From Spirosoma sp. (GTDB lineage: Bacteria; Bacteroidota; Bacteroidia; Cytophagales; Spirosomataceae): a DNA stretch of 10,685 bases. A model generated the notes under the pieces. That model saw only the letters and a list, made by a program, of their open reading frames with translations, was not told the DNA's origin and did no database searches. A program made the position numbers and the translations under genes. The DNA lies in the NCBI GenBank assembly GCA_025351545.1, contig JANXVQ010000659.1:1-10685 (forward strand), written 5' to 3'. This document shows, piece after piece, positions 8,380 to 10,685 of the stretch; position 1 is the first letter of the stretch; every line of letters starts with the position of its first letter.

Positions 8380-9336
8380 TCAGCGCATCATGGCCGGAAC
8401 ACCTTCCAGATACTTGTTTGTAAAGAGCGTGTCAACATCCATCCGCTGAATCAATTCGCCGGTGGGGTCGGTGAGTAAGTGATTGCGAATCATCCAGTTA
8501 ACAAACGAGACCCAAACATTTCGGTGCATAAATCCCCAATGTCCCTCGCCATCCAGATAATATCCTGATACCATCTGCTGGCTCTGCTCCACAAAGTTTC
8601 GCTTGGTCAATGTTGGGTGATTAGCCGTTTTGATTAATAGCCGGGCCGCTTCGTCAGGATTTTTCACCGCAAACCGATAGCCGGCCGCTGTCTCCTCCAG
8701 AAACCGTCGTAAAGCGTCACCATTTTGATCACTCCAACCAGTGTTGGCAGTAAGCACGGGATTATAGCCGTACGGAATTTCGTACTCATCGAACAAAAAC
8801 TGGTTCAGGTCTATGCCTTCAATATCTGCCTGAACGCCTTCCCAGGTTGTCCAGCACCAAGCCGCATCGACTTCGCGGGTCAGCAGCGCACGCCAAATAC
8901 CGGGCCAGCCTATTTTATGAGATATATACTGCCCGCGTCCATCGTCGTTCTGAATCAGTTGCCGAATAATATCATCTTCATACCGAGCGCCGTAGGAGGC
9001 ATATACCTTTCCATCCAGCTCGCTCGGCCTGTTGATCCCACTTTCTTTCAGCGTAACGATGGCACTGATATCCCGGGCCAAAACGGTAGCTACCGCGATC
9101 AACGGAACACCGTTAGTTTGGTAACTAATAACGCTTTCAGAAGGCGTAATGGCTAACTCAGCAGCTCCCTGCACAATACGTCGGGCGGGGGGAATCTGGT
9201 AGTTATCCTGATCGGGAGATATAAATTCTACGTCGAGACCAACCTTCTCATAGGCTCCTTTCGCGAGAGCGACATAGAATCCTGTATGATTGGTGTTTGG
9301 TGTCCGGTCGAGAGCTAAACGAATGCGGGTGTTCAT
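8380..9336 (-). CDS. THI5/NMT1-type substrate-binding protein without signal peptide
   Basis: This 318-residue protein has the periplasmic-binding-protein fold of the SsuA/THI5 (NMT1) family. Its family features are HTGFYVALAKGAYEKVGLDV (17-36), the first ligand loop GAAELAITPSESVI (57-70), GVPLIAVATVL (76-86), SELDGKVYASYGARYED (105-121), and a second lobe with REVDAAWCWTTWEG (154-167) and VLTANTGW (194-201). Relatives bind pyrimidine precursors of thiamine or alkanesulfonates for ABC uptake; the yeast and Legionella THI5 proteins are instead cytosolic HMP-phosphate synthases. Here the N-terminus (MNTRIRLALDRTPNTN) goes straight into the first strand with no signal peptide or lipobox, and no permease or ATPase gene is adjacent. 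The Cys-rich CCCFC motif of yeast Thi5 is absent. The ATG at 9336 is preferred over a TTG at 9345; neither start gives a signal. The gene converges with moaA, whose stop is 40 bases away. Ligand is unknown. Confidence 0.85.
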   Translation of the reverse strand: MNTRIRLALDRTPNTNHTGFYVALAKGAYEKVGLDVEFISPDQDNYQIPPARRIVQGAAELAITPSESVISYQTNGVPLIAVATVLARDISAIVTLKESGINRPSELDGKVYASYGARYEDDIIRQLIQNDDGRGQYISHKIGWPGIWRALLTREVDAAWCWTTWEGVQADIEGIDLNQFLFDEYEIPYGYNPVLTANTGWSDQNGDALRRFLEETAAGYRFAVKNPDEAARLLIKTANHPTLTKRNFVEQSQQMVSGYYLDGEGHWGFMHRNVWVSFVNWMIRNHLLTDPTGELIQRMDVDTLFTNKYLEGVPAMMR

Positions 9337-9532
9337 ACTGTACAATAGTATTACGGCTTCTTCATGGGCCAGATCAAAAATTTAAAACGGCAATTTCATC
9401 AGCCATGAGAGAAATTTAATTGACTGACAGAAAATGGGTTAATTAAGTTATCAATAAATTTGAGCGCTCAATTATCAGTGCGCCACTAGTTAACCATCCA
9501 ACCAATCTAAGGTTTTCAAAACATAGAATACC
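9337..9532. other. AT-rich intergenic stretch upstream of the THI5-like gene
   Basis: No reading frame or RNA gene is recognised. It should contain the promoter of the minus-strand THI5-like gene, but no exact TAnnTTTG element was found. It contains the perfect 12-base palindrome listed at 9460-9471. Confidence 0.5.
9460..9471. repeat. Perfect 12-base palindrome TTGAGCGCTCAA
   Basis: TTGAGC followed directly by GCTCAA, with no spacer, in an otherwise AT-rich spacer 124 bases upstream of the THI5-like start. This could be an operator for a dimeric regulator. I do not recognise a known binding site. Confidence 0.3.
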
Positions 9533-9677
9533 GGCCAAGTGCTTATGGAAAAAGTGGTTGCAAAGCGTGTCACTTCGCCGATAAAGAGTCAGTTGGTCCA
9601 GCTTTTGTTGACGTAGCGAAAGGCTTGAGCCAGTGAAAACCCTTGCTATTGGTCATAAAATCGCTGTATACCCGTAA
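9533..9677 (+). pseudogene. Decayed c-type cytochrome domain (CxxCH), frameshifted relic
   Basis: Read on the plus strand, 9559-9636 gives CKACHFADKESVGPAFVDVA then KGLSQ and a stop. CKACH (9559-9573) is a heme c attachment site, and VGP with a following DVAK is the pattern just after it in class I cytochrome c domains of Bacteroidota. Just upstream another frame reads GQVLMEK (9533-9553), the usual lead-in to the motif; losing one A from the A-run at 9549-9553 would explain the shift. After AAA at 9619-9621 a third frame reads RLEPVKTLAIGHKI (the R needing one extra base), resembling the segment after DVAKR in this family, up to a TAA at 9675-9677. No start codon, signal peptide or C-terminal Met ligand region is readable. 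This looks like the remnant of a cytochrome c gene or of the cytochrome tail of a larger dehydrogenase. The motif reading is firm, the frameshift reconstruction is inference. Confidence 0.6.
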
Positions 9678-9793
9678 AGAATTGACTGGGCCGGGTAGAC
9701 GCTGGCTTTCATAGCGCTGATCGTGGTATCGGATTTCAGATGGCATCGCAGCCGTCGGCCACCCGGCCCGACACCACCCATAAATCAACTTGC

Positions 9794-10685
9794 TTACTTA
9801 TTGACTACGTTGACTGGATTTTGATCCATGAAAGCAGCCAGATTATTAACCGTAATGGCCATTAGTCGGGTGCGGGCTTCTATAGTTGCCCAGGCGATAT
9901 GTGGCGTAATCAGACAGTTTTTCGCAGTGAATAACGGGTTGTCGTGAGCCGGTGGTTCCTTCGATAATACGTCAATACCCGCTCCGGCAATAACGCCATT
10001 GTTCAGGGCATCAGCCAGATCCTGATCGACAATAAGTGGTCCTCTCGACGTATTCAGCAGGAATGCCGAGGATTTCATCAACGCTAAATTGTCTTTGTTA
10101 ATCAGGCCCTGCGTCTCGGGCGACAACGGCGTGTGAATGCTCACAACATCCGATTCTTTCAGCAGTTCGGGGAGTTCGGCCCACCGGAAGTTTTTGCGGT
10201 GCGACTGGTTGGTATGGTGCCGTTTTGAGCCGATAATCGTCATCCCGAAAGCCGTCGCTACGTCGGCGACCTCTTCGCCAATACTGCCAAAGCCAATAAT
10301 ACCCATTGTTTTGCCCGACAGTTCTACGAGTGGATAATCCCAGAAGCAAAAATCGGCAGAGTGCGACCATTTGCCTTCCCGAACCGAATCGCTGTGGCGC
10401 TGCACGTGTTGGGTCAGTTCGAGGAGCAACGCAAACGTTAACTGAACCACGGAGGGTGTGCCGTAACCCGGTACATTACTAACAATAACCCCGTTCTTTT
10501 TCGCTATGTCGGTGTTGATAATGTTGTAACCGGTAGCCAGCACACCAATGAATGTCAAGTTGGGTAACTGACTCAGGATATCTTCGCCTAACGGCGTTTT
10601 GTTGGTAAAAATAATCTCGGCGCCCTGTGCCCGCTCCAGCACTTTATCGGCTGGGGTTCGGTCATATACTGTCAACTCACCAAGC
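9794..10685 (-). CDS. D-2-hydroxyacid dehydrogenase, NAD(P)-dependent (glycerate/hydroxypyruvate reductase-like), 5' end outside window
   Basis: About 297 residues are in the window. The frame is open through the right edge (reading LGELTVYDRTPADK), so the true start, probably some 20-30 residues further on, is outside. The product reversibly reduces a 2-keto acid to the D-2-hydroxy acid in the cytosol. Visible features are the Rossmann motif GFGSIG (10294-10277), the catalytic Arg in NTSRGPLI (codon 10045-10043), the Glu in SKEPP (9958-9956) and the catalytic His in TPHIAW (9901-9899). TGYNIINTDIAKKNGVIVSN is the typical substrate-domain block. Similarity is closest to glycerate dehydrogenase/hydroxypyruvate reductase types, but the substrate cannot be fixed by eye. 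The stop at 9794 is followed by a non-coding stretch and the cytochrome relic on the other strand. No terminator with a T-run was found after it. Confidence 0.93.
   Translation of the reverse strand, partial: LGELTVYDRTPADKVLERAQGAEIIFTNKTPLGEDILSQLPNLTFIGVLATGYNIINTDIAKKNGVIVSNVPGYGTPSVVQLTFALLLELTQHVQRHSDSVREGKWSHSADFCFWDYPLVELSGKTMGIIGFGSIGEEVADVATAFGMTIIGSKRHHTNQSHRKNFRWAELPELLKESDVVSIHTPLSPETQGLINKDNLALMKSSAFLLNTSRGPLIVDQDLADALNNGVIAGAGIDVLSKEPPAHDNPLFTAKNCLITPHIAWATIEARTRLMAITVNNLAAFMDQNPVNVVNK

Noticed and set aside
9762..9780. GC-rich inverted sequence (GTCGG...CCGAC) soon after the dehydrogenase stop
   Set aside because: The stem is short and bulged and is not followed by a T-run on the minus strand, so it does not qualify as a rho-independent terminator.
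9570..9788. Minus-strand open frame of 72 residues just after the dehydrogenase stop
   Set aside because: It starts with TTG, its residues show no recognisable pattern, and it lies antisense to the cytochrome c relic, whose CxxCH reading is far more convincing.

Overview
The window looks like chromosomal DNA of a Bacteroidota bacterium, most likely a Cytophagales member of the Spirosoma type. The reasons are the dominance of outer-membrane beta-barrel genes (a FecA-like TonB-dependent receptor, a DUF2490 protein and two related small barrels), weak or absent Shine-Dalgarno sequences, a Bacteroidota-style -7 element (TATTTTTG) and roughly even GC content. The genus is inference; there is no rRNA or marker set here.

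Left block, minus strand (1-5331). Transcription runs leftwards. It starts with a small outer-membrane barrel gene broken by one in-frame TAG (5331-4216). A hairpin with a T-run (4204-4172) follows, just before a FecA-like TonB-dependent receptor (4147-1922). Next come a second small barrel protein (1885-989) and a lipoprotein of the vanadium haloperoxidase/PAP2 superfamily (929 to beyond the left edge). The last three genes have gaps of 36 and 59 bases and look like one operon of exported proteins. In the PAP2-like protein all three signature motifs can be placed, but both conserved histidines are replaced (PSGH is PSED; SRx5Hx3D is SRx5Nx3D).

Middle block, minus strand (5332-7175). After about 430 bases with no gene but two inverted repeats come a small single-pass membrane protein of unknown function (6307-5768) and a DUF2490 outer-membrane protein (7175-6399), in the same direction and possibly co-transcribed.

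Right block (7359-10685). moaA, the radical-SAM GTP 3',8-cyclase of molybdenum cofactor synthesis, is on the plus strand and alone, with no other moa/mog gene in view. It converges on a THI5/NMT1-type substrate-binding protein (9336-8380) that has no signal peptide and no permease beside it. The following spacer holds a decayed c-type cytochrome domain on the plus strand (about 9533-9677; CKACH plus VGPAFVDVAK, with two apparent single-base frameshifts). At the right edge is a nearly complete D-2-hydroxyacid dehydrogenase on the minus strand.

The points most worth a second look are the PAP2/haloperoxidase protein with substituted histidines in a TonB-receptor operon, the single-codon disruption of the upstream barrel gene, the cytochrome relic, and the signal-less THI5-like protein. 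No CRISPR array, insertion sequence, RNA gene or phage element was seen.
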